DNA of 64,000 bases from Mansonella perstans (taxonomy: Eukaryota > Nematoda > Chromadorea > Rhabditida > Onchocercidae), in assembly GCA_037074765.1 (NCBI GenBank), contig JBAMDO010000110.1, positions 116,189 to 180,188 of the forward strand. The letters are read 5' to 3'. Below are positions 1 through 12,598 of this stretch, in pieces. Position 1 is the first letter of the stretch. Every line of letters begins with the position of its first letter. Under the pieces are notes generated by a model, which worked only from the letters and a program-made list of their open reading frames with translations, did no database searches and had not been told where the DNA came from. Made by a program: the position numbers and the translations under genes.

Positions 1-190
1 TTCAATTTTATGTTGATAAAAAAAAATCGATTTAACAAAAATTAACAAATCAAAAAATCCATGTTCTTTAAATTTAGATTCAATTTCATGCAATTAATTA
101 AATAACAATTTTCTACACTAAAGGACTGTATTCCATTGATGAAATTCAAAAATCCAAGAATATTTTTTAATTATTGAATTATTTAAGTAC

Positions 191-3100
191 AATGTTAATA
201 GTGGTTCCCATTACGTATAAATTACCCACACGACCATTACACCACAGGACATCTGTAATAAATTTCTATAGATGTATTCTTTTTTCAAATTATACACTTA
301 TAAGCTAATAATTAAATGTGTAACAGTAAGTCATGAAAAAAAATTAGTCATTTAGGTTAAATAGTTGTAATTTGTAAACATTATTTTAAAAAGATTAATT
401 AATGAGTAGTTGAAAAGAATGAGAAGTTAAAAATTGGCAATTTTTTTTTTCAAATTTTTTTGCCTTTATTAAATGTTTGATATGCAATCAATGAAGCGAT
501 CAAAGCATGTACGAAACCAGTAAACATCCATGTAAAGTATGCCTAAAAATTGGAATGACTAAACGTATGTCAATTTCAAAATAAATTTTTTTAGCTATTT
601 TAATAAATTGATAAAAAGTTCAATAAAGGTAATCAATCATGCATATATATATATATGCATGATTGATTTAATTTGAATTTGAGTTTAATTTGAATTATAT
701 GTATATATAATTCAAATTAAACTTTCGACAACTTAAATGACACAGATTAATCAGAACTCCAAAATGAACTGAAAATATTTTACAAAATATATTTTCAATT
801 CCGTTAATTTAGGTTTTTTTTTTGAAAAGAAAATTTATTTTTTTTACCTTTAACGAGAATCCTTCACTACTCTGTGATAAACGATAAAGCGCTGGATAAT
901 CAATCATCACCTCAAATGGAAATAAACGATCCCAGATACCAATAGCTAATGGTGGCCAACTTGTGAAAAATATATTATACATAACCAATGACCAGCTATC
1001 CATTAATGCCGTATCAGCAAACAGTGTATGAAATTCATAAAAAAACTACAAAAAAAAATTTGCATAAATCAATAAATTTAATTTCTCATCAATATATTAT
1101 TATCACCGCAAGCAAATTCTTGGAAGGTAGTTAGCAAGAAAAAATATCATAATTTGGTAAATTGAGGTGAAAAAGAAAAGAAACAGCTAACTTACCATTG
1201 CTAAAGTTTGAACGACATTTTTATAAAAAAAATATAAAATTGTTTTTGTGACACGATGATAGCTAATAGCACCATGAACAAATATCAGACGTTCCAAAAA
1301 ATGGAACTGGAAAAAAAAATGAAAAATGATAAAATTGAAATTTGAAAAAAATTCATTTCAGTTTTAATTTCATAAATTTACATTCGATAATTTCAAATGC
1401 TTAAAATCTTTGTACAAAATTTTGATTAGATTAAGATTTCAAAAACAAAAAACAAAGAATTCAATTTATTTACCTTCTTTTTTTTTGAATCATTCATGAT
1501 TAATTTGAAAAAATTTTCGTAGCAACTATTTTCAAAGTATTACTATAATTAATAATAATCAAGAGATGACGAAGATTGACTAATTATGACGAGTAAAATA
1601 AATCATGATAACGTGATGTAAATGAATAAACCTGTGCGATCGAGTAATCAGCTGCAAGTGATGCTTGCAAACCTTCTTCACCGCTTATTCCAACACCAAT
1701 ATCAGCTGCCTGCAAAACTAAATATAACAATAGGTGTTTTTTACCTTCGTTAAAGTAATTAGCAAAGTTAAAGTAAGAACTAATGAATAATTAATTAGTT
1801 TAAGTATCATGCTGCCAAAAATATGCTGTTAATTTTAGCATGAAACATGACGATAGAAATCATGAAACATGACGATATCTTTTTAATTCTACAAGAATTT
1901 TTTTATTTTTAGATAATTACTGCCATTACCTGTATCATTGATACATCGTTAGCACCATCACCAATTGCTAATACAGTACCATCGGACCAGTTTTGAAGTA
2001 ATTTTACCACAGCAGCTTTTTGTGCCGGCGAACAACGACAGCATATAACAGTTGCAGATAATGAAGCCAAATGAAGAAATTCCATTTTGCATTCCTTCAT
2101 CAAAGCATGGCTAAGGCTCTGCAAGTCCAATGGGTAGTTTTTACAACAGCATTTGACATGCAACAAAATATAAGCTAAATAAATTACGAAGTATGGGCTA
2201 AAACTTTATAAGGACAATAAAAAAAAATATTTCAAATTTGTTTTCAATCCAAATTTCAATCTTCGCTATTTGTTTCTTTTATTTAGGATTTTTCTAAGAA
2301 TAATCAAATATACGTAAGTTATAATGATTGCAACAAACCATGCCGTTAATAAATAAGGAAATTTTAATTTCTCTATGTGCAAAATCATCAAGATACATGT
2401 TAATTTTCCTTGTTGTTTCTTCAGCTTTATTCTCATCAAGTATCTAAATAATTGGATCTGAATTGCCTTTTCTTTTCTTTGACCACCACTTAAATAGTAA
2501 TTTAAGTATTGAAATAAGCACTTAAAGTTTAAATAACTTCTAATAATACGATGAATTAGTGAAAAATAAATAAATGAAAATAATCTATTTTATGTAAAAT
2601 TTAGTTTCGAAAATTGATTAAAAGAGAAAACTTTGAATTTTTAATAAAAATTGAATTTTATGAATGTACCAAAATTGGTGTAGATGGATTAATTAGACCG
2701 CAGGAATACCCAATACTTTGTGCAGTTTCCAATTTATCACCTGTTAATACCCATACAATGATACCACCCTCAATCAAGTGTTCAATAGTTTCCTTCACTC
2801 TCTGTAACAAATGTTTCCTGATAAAGATTTCAGTTAATTTATAACTGTAACGAAATTATCAATTCTCGAATATTTCCTGATAAAGAAATCTGAGGAAATT
2901 AAAATTTTTAATACCTCAATAAAAAGACCTTCTTTTATTTATTTTTAATAGCCAAATGCTTTTTAGTGCTAATATTGCCGAATGTACTCATACAAACCAT
3001 AAAAAACAACTAAAATCATTTTCAATTAATTTTAAAAAGTTTTAAAAATATTTTTCAAAATGCATTTCAAAAACATAAGATTTAATTTACAAACAATTCA

Positions 3101-6100
3101 TGGTCTTGCCACTCTTACTTTAGGGAAAATTCATTCTTTAAACTTTCCCATTTCAAGTTATTAAATTATCAACTTTCAAAAAAAAAAATTCCACACTAAT
3201 GAAATTTTTAGCATACCTCCTGTAATCTATCCTCGATAGCTGTTGCACCAAGTAATTCAAGATTCTGAAATTCACGAAGAATTTTTTTTTTTGAGTAAAA
3301 ATGAATAATGGGTGAACAATAAATTTTAAATTTTTGGGCAATTTTTGAGCAAAATTTTTCCCGTTTTATCATTTAATGCATATTCAAATTTTTTAAAATG
3401 TTTGGATAAAATTTTACCCTTTTTACATTAATGCATTCAAAATTTCTAACAAAAATTTCGACTGAACCAGAACTGGATTATTTGAAAGATTTAAAACTAC
3501 TCATAATCATTCCCAGGGAAAAAATTCTACCTTTTCAATTTTTTCCGCCTCCTCTTCAATTAACTTCTCACGTCCCTCAATCGTAACACTTGCGCGATAA
3601 TAACCAGGTCTCCATTTTCTGTATTCATCCTCGTCCAGAACGCACATTGCCATGCATAATGTACGTAAGCCTAAATGTACGTAAGACAAAATTTGAACAA
3701 TCATATTTTTGAAGTTAACTTAATTTAAACAAGTTCAAATTTATGCAAGCATTAAATTTTCCGAAATTTAGATTGATTAAATTTAACGGAAAAATTTATG
3801 CAAACTTGAATTTCATATTTAAACTGAATCTGAATCCCAAAGAAGAACTAACTGAATCCCAAAGAAGCTTAAAATGCGCAAATTTAAATTTCACAATTTT
3901 GTTGAAGCCAAGCAAAATTTGAAAATATTTAAATCTATGCAAACCTGACTACATTTTGAAATAATTTAAAGTGCCATTATGTCAAAATTTTTTAACATTT
4001 ATAAAAATAACTTAATTAAAGAATGCATTTTTGAAATTTTAATAAATGAAATTAATTTTTTGCTTTTTTTCAAATCCTATTATTTGGTATAATTCTTGAA
4101 AGAAGAAGACAAACCAAGATTTGCAAATTGCACCAAATGTTCGGTAGTTTTGCTCGTTAAAAATTTACTCGATTTATGCGCTAATCGTGGAAAAATAACG
4201 CTGTCCTGAAATTTTATCATTATGAAAAGATGGAAAAGATATAAATGTATGTTTAATAGAATGAAAACAATACTTAATATTGAAAAGCTAAACTTTTTTT
4301 TTTACAATTTAAATTTCACAGTTTTATCTTTTACCGCTCCTTTAATGTATAATTTTAATTTCTTATCCGGACATCGTACAATAACACCCATACGTTTACG
4401 ATTACTTGTAAATTCTAGCACTTGCAATAAATCATATTTTTCTTCCTTACCCATCTATAAAAAAAAAGAAAAAATTCGAAATAAAAAATTTAATTTTTTT
4501 TTTGAACTAAAATAAATTTTGTTGAAATAGTTAACAGAAAAAAAAGATTAGCACTTGAAAAATTAATGTAAATTAAATTTTCAAGGAAGATAGAACAGAA
4601 AGAACAGTAATTAAGCAAGTAATTAATTAAGTAAGTAAGTTACTAAGTAGGCAAGTAAATAATATTTACAACTTCAATGTAAACACTTCGTGGTGTTCGT
4701 GTATGAAAGATAAATTTCAAATCTTTTGCAACTTCAACCAATGCTTTTTCATCTGCAAAAAAAAAAATTCCAATTTCGTTTCGTTTATTTTTCCTTAAAA
4801 AATGGATTCGATCAAGTTAAAAAAAAGAAACTCGATTACATCGACTGGCTCTTTCAAAATTTATCATTCAATTTTTTTTTTCCAAAATTTATCACACTGT
4901 CACGATTGTTTGAACATTTTTTTCGTATCGTTTTTTTTTTGTTTTATTAAAATACTTTTAGAATGTTAAATTTATTCACATCTCTTGGATAAGAATTAAC
5001 TATAAAGAAAAAGAAGTGGTCGAGGTTTAGTAAAATAAATTATCTTATTATCTTAACCTGGCGATGATGAATGATAAATTATTTTTTGTAATTTCGAATT
5101 TCTGGTACAAATCTTTTCCGGGACGACCATATGACAAATTGCTAGTAGTGTGAGAAATTCACGTATTGCTTTCGCATTCTTCTTTAAAAAAAATTAAGCA
5201 AAAAAAGGTAAACACGGAAAGCAGTTTGAAGAGTCAAATTTTTGAAAAATGAGAATTCAGTTTTTCTTCAAGAAATCATGAAGAAATTCATGCATGGATG
5301 AATAATTTCATTTTGTCAACAAATGGAACAAAGAAAAGCATAAATAAATATAACGATGTAAAGGATATGTTCGGTGATGAATATTCGCGAATTTCTTTTT
5401 AGTGATCAAAACTTCAATAAGGCAATACCGAAACAAAATATAATTGAAAAAAAAATCTAACATTATTGTAATTTGTATATAAAAATTTTTAAGTCCATAA
5501 GCGATAAAAACAAAGGTCATTTTTTTTCGCTATTCATTAAAATGGTCATTATTTTTTATATCTCATCAAAAGTGTATATCATTTCAAAATTACAACAACT
5601 AACTGAATGATTGATTAAATCATTGAGAATTCTTGGATCAGTAAATTTTTCCGTTTTTATACTGCCATATTTAATGCCACCAATTGTACACATTTTAAAG
5701 CACATTTTATTCTGCGTTAATGTACCCGTTTTATCACTGATAATATAACGAACCTTTAAAATTATAAACTCTTTTTATCACTGATGATCGTATTAATGAA
5801 ACTTTAATATTTCTCCATTATCACCGATTAATGTAAAGAATCTTTATTATATTCTTTTTTTATCATTGATAATATAATTAAACTTGAACACTCGCTACTT
5901 TTATCACTGGCAACAATTAAACTTGAATATTCGCTATCATTCGCTATCTTTTATCACTGATAACATAAAGCAAAAAAAAATCTTTAAGATTCCAATAAAA
6001 ATTATATATTGCATGAGAGTTGAATAATTTAATTTTTTTTTAAATAGAATAGTTAAAATAGTTAAGATATAAATTATTTAGATTAAATTTGACAAAACGA

Positions 6101-9100
6101 ACTTGTCCAAGTTGTGAATTCAAATTTGAACTTCGTACTTCAGCTCTTATGTCAGACTTTTCGTCGTAAAGTTTTAAATCCTAAATGCAAATAAAAAGCA
6201 ATAAATGCAAAAGTGATTAATTTTCTAATTCACTTTTTTGTCACATATATATATATATTTATTTATCCATAAAGTTCGACGATAGTGAAACACAAACTTG
6301 CTGAATAAAATAAGCTTGGAATAGCTGAATCATTTCAAGTGTAATATTTAAACTAATCGGTATGAGACCAGAATAAAATATGATCAAACCGACAAGGGAA
6401 GGAAAAATATGTAAGCGACGATAATCGCCTAAAATGTTATAAAATATAATAATTAATTATTTTATCAAAAATAATCCCTTTTTTTTGATAAATTCGAATT
6501 TAAAATGAACTAGTGGAATATTATTTAAATGTGTATATCAAATTAATAAATCATTCTAATAATTAACATTGATAAGAATAGTAACAATTATTTGCGAAAA
6601 TTATTTCTAGCTTCTTCCTTCTTTCATATTTTAAATTTCAATTTCAATTTCATCTCTGATCAAAAATTAGATTTTGGTCAGTAAAATAAATAAATTACCG
6701 TGGAAATATGGCATATAATAATGCACCTGGTTGATGCTACCAATACCCATCCAGGCATTAAATAATGCCATGAACATTACGAGTCCAAATTGAATCATCA
6801 TCATACAATTGGTAATTCGTTCAACCAATGAGCTTCAAAAATTTTTAAATTCGAAAAATTAAGCAAAATTTAGCAACTATTGAAAATTTAAAGAAAAGTA
6901 GTAAATAGAGCTACTAAACAACAAAAAAAAAGCTTAATTAAATAATTCTACTTAGATTGCAGTCTATTTCTCGTGTCGAGATTTTAGCCTATTTGCTTTT
7001 ACATTCGCAGTAATTAACAGGTTTTGCATTTGCACTAATTAAAGGCTTTACATATTTGCACTAATTAATAAACATTTTTATTTTTATCGAATACTAATCA
7101 AATTTAATGCACTAAGATATGATATATGTAAATAATTGGTTATTAGTTAAAAAAACCACAGGTAAATAAGTAAAAAAAGTGTTTTTTTTACAAATGAAAC
7201 TAAAAATTCAAGTAAAATGTTAACAGTGTTATCAAATTTATAAGAATGTTAAGTTTTCTTCTGGCTGATAATTTTATTAATTTAATTAATCCATTCTATT
7301 CATCATTGACAAAACGAGAAGTACAAAGCTTGCTGCAATTTTGATGCAGCCAATTGAAAGTTTGAAATTATTTTGGAAAAATTTAATCAAAATAGGAACA
7401 TGAAAATGAATGAAATATTAATTGAAATGTTTATTTTCGGTAAAATACGAATTGTTAATTTTAGCTCATTTCCTGTAATTAATCACTAATGAACAGTAAT
7501 TAATTAATTACTATTAAATTTACACAACTGCTATTTTTAATTTTAACCATCCATAACTTAATTAAATAATTATCGATAAAGTTATAACTGTTATTTTTAA
7601 TTTTAACTATTCATAATTTTGCGGAAAAATTCTAAGAGATTTGATAGTTATAGTAACTTTCAATAATTCAATGAAACAGTTTTACTCGAAATAATGATAT
7701 TTTAGAGAAAAAAAAGGGAATACGGATGATTTAGATCATCACTCTACGAACACATCTTTAATATCATGAGATTAAAAAAAAAAATCCCGATTTTTCTCAG
7801 TCCATCATTCAAATATTTAAGTGGAATTTTTTTTTTTGAAAAACGGACCATACTTGTATCAAAAATTATCCCGTTATACAGTATTTCATAATTTTAAAGT
7901 TCTAAAATTACGCTTACATTTTACTATGAGTACTGCCTGTATTTAATGCCAGTTTTGTATACCAGCCAGCATAAACCGTAACGCCATATATCCAATCGGT
8001 ATTTTGTAGCTTACATCCTCGAGGTAAAAGCTGATTTGTTCCTAAAAATTTTATCTGAATGGATTAATTTTTGAAAGAAAAAAATCCAAAATCATACGGT
8101 ATTAGTATAAGAATCCAAAGTTATACGGCATTACTATAAGTTAAGCAAAAGTCATGATATGAATATAATATACAAAGGGAAATGAACGAGTAATGTGCAG
8201 AAATCTCTGAAAAAACCAGCAGAAACTTTTATACGAACGAAAAAAAATAAAGAAACCTTTTCCTGTTAACGAATTATTTGAAACGTTTAAGGTAATGTTT
8301 CGTTACTTTTATGTTAAAAGTGAATTTGCAACAAAATTAAAAAGTTATCTTTATTGGACTGATAGTTTTTTTAACAGGTAACTGGTTGGGATGGAGTTTT
8401 ATTATTTTAATGGTCGTTGGTTTCTGGATGTGCAAGAGAGGTGATGAAGTGCCATGGGGATACATACCGCTGCATTTGAAAACAGAACTGGATCCGCGGT
8501 GATGATTGGTTGAACTCCATCCTTTTATAGTAGTATTGATAAACAACAAAAGATTTGTCTACAGTATACCCTTTGACAGTTGGTAGCTACAAAGACTGTA
8601 CTTTTACAAATACTAAAGAAAGAATTATAACTTGGCAGATAAGGAGCATAAGTTTAATCATTCATTACAATGGCGGCTTTTTCCATTACTGTAGACGTTG
8701 ATAATTTGAGCCGAGAGAAGAAGTTGAAACATTTCTATTCATTACATGCTACACAATTATAATCAATACATCAATATGAATCATTGAAATAAAATAATGG
8801 AAGAAAAATCTGCTTCGATTTTTTCGGATAAAATTCGAGCATAATTAAACATCTGAATATTTCTTTCTCTTTCTCTCTGCCTCTCTCTATCATTCTCCCT
8901 CATTCTCTCTCTCTCCCTCTCTACGAAGCTTACTTTACTTGGTCATTTGTTTTTTAATTAATTCAGACTAATTAAAATTCATTTGTTCGTTAAGCTATCC
9001 GTTCATTTTGCATCATTTAATTAACGCAAATTTGCATCTAAAAAAAATTTGATTCCTTTCAAATTAGAATTTTATATGCAAATCATATTATATTATAATC

Positions 9101-12100
9101 TATTAAATATAAATCAAATAATCTAAATAAAATTTGTATAAATTAAAAGATATCTTTCGCAATGAATAACAGTTCAATGAACAGATAAACATAGCATAAC
9201 AATAGCAAACAGGAATAACAACAATAACAACGATAAGAACAACAACAGCGATAACAACAACAACAATAATAATAACGATAGCAACAATAAAACTGCGACG
9301 ACAATAACAACAACAACATCAAAGACAATAAGCAGATAAATACAAATAAATATGATAATAACAAAGATCAATGTGCAGAAAAATTTAACAACAAAAAAAT
9401 TTCCACAAAATATTGATTGCAAAATTTAATTTACTCCATAATCGATCGAATGCATCAAAAGGTAAAAGTAACGCAAAGTATTTCGCTCTTTTTACTTTTT
9501 GTTTTCTAAACTTACTAACTGAGTCATTTCCAGCAAATGAATTATCATTATTATTTGGCAAATTAGGATAAAATAACAAACCAACAGAACAATTCGTTCT
9601 ACCATCACTATAACTATCATTCCGTGACACTCCGGACGAAGAAGACGAACAAGTGTTAATTCTGATAACACCATGAAAATCATACAATGCTGAATTTGGT
9701 GGATCACATTTCAACCTTGACATGGATGTGCAAAATTCCTGCAATTACTTTTCCTTTTTTTTTTTGGCAAATTAATTTGAATAATTTTTTGAAAAAAAAG
9801 AAAATTCGGACATTGATAAAAGTACTAAAGAAAAACGATAGTGTAATAAAACATAGGAATAATTTTAGAGTATTGATGAATGACTTGAATCTATTAATAA
9901 TTGCCTGAAAGTACTCGAATAATGTGAAAACACCCAGGAAGGATATTTCTTAAAGCTAACTAAATTATTTATTTACTTCAAAGATAATAGTAAATAAAAT
10001 TTAGGATTAGCTTGTAAGTATTAGAGAATAAGCTGAAAGTATTAGAATAACCTGAAAATATTGGAATAGCCTTAAAGGTGCTGAAATAATTGAAAATATT
10101 AGAAAAGATAAGTTTTCATGAAGCTATCAATATTGTTTTCATTTTGCTTCAACTTTAAAACACAGTCAACTGATAAAAAATATGATAATAGTTCAGTAGA
10201 TGTAGTCAAAATTTAACGTTTTATAACTCAAGCTATGCTAATTTTACTTAACTTAATTCAGGAAACATAAATCAAAAGTTTTTTCAAGGGCCCGATCATT
10301 TTTTACTTTGTTTATTTATTGCATTGGAAACTGATTGGATTCAAAAATGAAAGAATTTAAAAAACAAAAAACTTTCTAATTACAACTTTTAAAATAATTA
10401 GTTAAATTTAATGTCACATTAATAATATCAAAAAAAAAAAAAATTTTTGATGTAAAATTCAATTTGATTTTTATCAATGTGAGATTCGCGCATGCATTTT
10501 TTTTCACAAATTGAATAATTCTGTTATTCGAGCTTAAAAATGCGCTATTACTTAGGGTTGTATAATTAATTGTTCGATTTGTAATTAATTGTTCGGTCAT
10601 AATTACTTACTTCCAATTAATAATATAGGTCAAAAAAAAGAAAAAGGGTTATGAATGTTTTCTTCATTTTCTGCATCGATCGTATCGCCAGAAAATATTT
10701 TAGCTTTATGAATCTCGCTTTTGATTGAGAAACGTATCTCATATTAAGCATAAAAAAAATCAACCTAATAAATAAAACTTTACCGCAATCATTCGATCAT
10801 CAATTATCCAAGAAGTTTTTGGTGATGCTTGACGAATTTTAAGATTTGTTTCACCATCTAAATTACTTGTCTCAATATATGCTACGCCAGCTGGTTCACT
10901 TGACGCAAGTAGCACAATATCAGCTGGGATAATGTCATTTTTCATAATTTTTACCACATGGCCAACTTTTAACTATAAAATAAATATTACTTATACCATT
11001 TGAAAATCCAAAAAAAAAAACCAAGTCTGGGATAGTGTGATTTATTCTTTCAAAGCTAAATTCAAAATCGTTCACTAATTTTAAATGAATTTTTTTTTTT
11101 TGTTGATGATTTAAAACTTGTAAACCTGTGACCAATGAATTTCTTCCCATTTCCATGTTTTTAAATTTTCATCCTGTTTATAAATTTTCACAGATCGTTT
11201 ATTGACACGACGATCAGCTACGAAGCGACTCTTAAAAATTCATTAAATAAGTTTCCCAGTAATTATTTAGGTATCTGAAAATGGCAAAATAAATCTCACT
11301 TCATTGATATTATTTATAGCAGTGATAATTTTAATTTGATCAACAAAAAATGATAATAATGATGTTGATCGATAATATGAATTATGACGATAATGATAAT
11401 GGTTGATGATTGATAGTGATGGCAATGATAAAAGAAAAAAAGCAAGTAAATGAGATAATGATAAGCGAAAATTATTTAACATTGATTTTTGTTCGAATAT
11501 TTTTATAGCATTAAATGATTAGTGAAACTAAAAAAAGAAACCTGATGCGATAATAATGATGAAAATCAATGTGATATTTATCAGTCAGTTTGGGAACAAT
11601 TTTTGTAGCAAAATTTTAGAAAGAAAAAACGAAAATTTAAAAAAGAAAATTATGAAATTAATCTTACAAGATCTTCATAAATTTCTTTTGCTGCTGCTGC
11701 TAAAATGATAACAACAAGTGGTAGAATTGTTGTATTCGTGCCATATGGATTTATACTTGGAAAAAACTAAAATTAGCAAATTAGAAAATTAATTAATACA
11801 ATAATTATAATTGCATAAGCTTATTGAAATGAATAAAATTGATTAAATGAAAATAAATAAATAAAGATACATTTATTGCTTATAATTAGCAAATAACTAA
11901 GCACTAGATGCGTTAATAAATAAATAATTGAATAACAAATAAACAATTTGAAATGAATCATGCTCCCTCATTACTACTCACCATAAAATGCACTAATAAA
12001 TAAGCTTTCGAATTAATCAGTAATTATGTCATATGTCATTAATTCAGGAAGTTAATTAATTAATTACATAACTATAATCATTTTTTTCTTTTTCTTTTTA

Positions 12101-12586
12101 TCCTTTCAAACACATTCGACAAGCTAATAATATATTATGTAAATAGAAGAAAATATCAGTACAAATAAATTGTTCAACAAATATGATAAAAATCAAAGTA
12201 CAGAAATATCAATGGAAATAAACTTTTTAGCAAATAAGATAATAAAGATTGAAGCAAATAAATTGTTAAGCGAATAAGATGATCAAAATTAAAGCAAATA
12301 AACTGTTAAGCAAATGAGATAATAAAAATCAAAGTACGGAAATATCAGTGCAAATAAATTGTTCAACAAATAAGATAGTAAAAATTTCATTTTACCAACC
12401 TGTACAATACAGATCATCAGGAAGAACAAATTTCCAAATGTTTTAAATTGATGGAATAAAAATCGTGGGAGGAATGTAAATAAATTATATTTTGTTGTTG
12501 AAATATAGTTGGATGTTTTCCGGTCTGCTTGTCCAATAACTAAATTTACTGGTGTGCTACGTCCTTTCCGATCGCAATACATCTTT
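191..12586 (-). CDS. P4-type phospholipid-transporting ATPase (flippase), ATP8A-like, 3' end beyond the window
   Basis: This is predicted to be a lipid flippase that moves aminophospholipids to the cytosolic leaflet of plasma or endosomal membranes. Exons (high to low): 12586-12400, 11766-11668, 11230-11126, 10972-10784, 9738-9516, (8558-8468 optional), 8041-7918, 6832-6699, 6428-6298, 6180-6103, 5753-5604, 5181-5058, 4752-4670, 4454-4335, 4205-4115, 3670-3531, 3264-3217, 2801-2670, 2443-2339, 2118-1930, 1709-1632, 1306-1196, 1045-848, 542-464, 252-191. All phases agree. Visible motifs: [14 protein letters not shown] near the N-terminus, [10 protein letters not shown] (actuator domain, exon 10972), LIPISL (membrane segment 4, exon 6428), [12 protein letters not shown] with the phosphorylated Asp codon at 5735-5733, KGAD across the 4335/4205 junction, TGDKLETA (exon 2801) and [11 protein letters not shown] (exon 2118). 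The start is ATG 12582, four bases after a TTTTGTTCAG acceptor. A Ser/Asn-rich insert of about 45 residues follows [12 protein letters not shown]. Family is certain; the ATP8A subclass is likely from [12 protein letters not shown] and VERITN. The last two or three membrane segments and tail lie off the left edge. Confidence 0.93.
631..668. repeat. 38-bp perfect palindrome in a P4-ATPase intron
   Basis: AATCAATCATGCATATATA is followed directly by its exact reverse complement, with no spacer. It lies in the intron between the exons ending at 848 and starting at 542. Confidence 0.95.
682..723. repeat. Second inverted repeat, 19-bp arms, 4-bp spacer
   Basis: AGTTTAATTTGAATTATAT at 682-700 and its exact reverse complement at 705-723 flank GTAT. 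It sits only 13 bp from the 38-bp palindrome. Confidence 0.95.
5730..5970. repeat. Tandem copies of the DKTGT exon start in the adjacent intron
   Basis: The exon edge reads TTTTATCACTGATAATATAA on the plus strand. Degenerate copies recur in the intron near 5775, 5818, 5857, 5900 and 5949, about every 43-45 bp. On the sense strand these echo TTATCAGTGATAAAA, the codons leading into the catalytic SDK. Confidence 0.75.
6990..7072. repeat. 25-bp minisatellite, three copies, in a P4-ATPase intron
   Basis: Units such as TTTTGCATTTGCACTAATTAAAGG repeat three times with small changes. The intron is that between the 7918 and 6832 exons. Confidence 0.6.
7528..7622. repeat. Two copies of an AT-rich unit of about 60 bp
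   Basis: AACTGCTATTTTTAATTTTA followed by ACCATCCATAA recurs as AACTGTTATTTTTAATTTTA followed by ACTATTCATAA, about 60 bp later, in the same P4-ATPase intron. Confidence 0.6.
8083..8141. repeat. 29-bp direct repeat, two copies
   Basis: AATCCAAAATCATACGGTAT and AATCCAAAGTTATACGGCAT begin two adjacent 29-bp units, just upstream (sense) of the 8041 exon acceptor. Confidence 0.7.
8468..8558 (-). CDS. Probable cassette exon of the P4-ATPase
   Basis: This 91-nt stretch is open on the minus strand between CTGTAG and a strong GTATGT donor, and is clearly more GC-rich than the surrounding intron. Its last codon is completed by the next exon (AGC G|GA ACA), which gives SVFKCSG joined to [10 protein letters not shown] in the correct frame. 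It can only be entered in phase 0, so it needs the donor GTTAGT at 9518 (after TCA), not the overlapping GTAAGT at 9515 that pairs in phase with the 8041 exon. The two donors therefore match inclusion and skipping. The acceptor lacks a good pyrimidine tract and follows an in-frame stop, so the exon is probable rather than certain. Confidence 0.5.
8860..8935. repeat. CT-rich low-complexity tract
   Basis: A pyrimidine-rich run of CTCTCT and TTTCTC blocks lies within the long P4-ATPase intron (9515-8042, or 9515-8559 if the cassette exon is used). It has no coding sense. Confidence 0.7.
9165..9370. repeat. AAC/AAT trinucleotide microsatellite
   Basis: Imperfect AACAACAAT-type repeats fill this part of the intron. 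The long Leu/Cys-rich minus-strand frames here are artefacts of the repeat. Confidence 0.85.
9900..10125. repeat. Degenerate minisatellite of about 20 bp
   Basis: Units resembling GAATAACCTGAAAGTATTA recur about eight to ten times with variation in the P4-ATPase intron between the 10784 and 9738 exons. Confidence 0.65.
12125..12385. repeat. Degenerate 40-55-bp minisatellite next to the first flippase donor
   Basis: Five units begin AAATAAATTGTTCAACAAAT or a close variant and run through GATAATAAAAATCAAAG. The array starts about 15 bp from the exon 1 donor at 12399. Confidence 0.75.
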
Positions 12587-12598
12587 CTGAACAAAACA
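12587..12598 (-). promoter_or_regulatory. Likely spliced-leader trans-splice acceptor of the P4-ATPase
   Basis: TGTTTTGTTCAG ends four bases before the ATG of the flippase, and no upstream coding exon could be placed in phase. In nematodes this arrangement usually marks SL1 trans-splicing. An ordinary cis intron with a non-coding first exon further up is the alternative. Confidence 0.5.

Noticed and set aside
8351..8503. Plus-strand membrane-like frame ([17 protein letters not shown]...) inside the flippase intron, resembling a nested small gene
   Set aside because: It has no start codon, and a splice to the upstream [14 protein letters not shown] frame is out of phase. The minus strand of the same DNA fits the flippase reading frame with a strong donor, so the plus frame is probably its shadow.
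10645..10735. Possible extra flippase exon on the minus strand ([15 protein letters not shown]...)
   Set aside because: The acceptor is poor, it ends in a stop without a donor, and the 10784 and 9738 exons already join in phase with the right family spacing.
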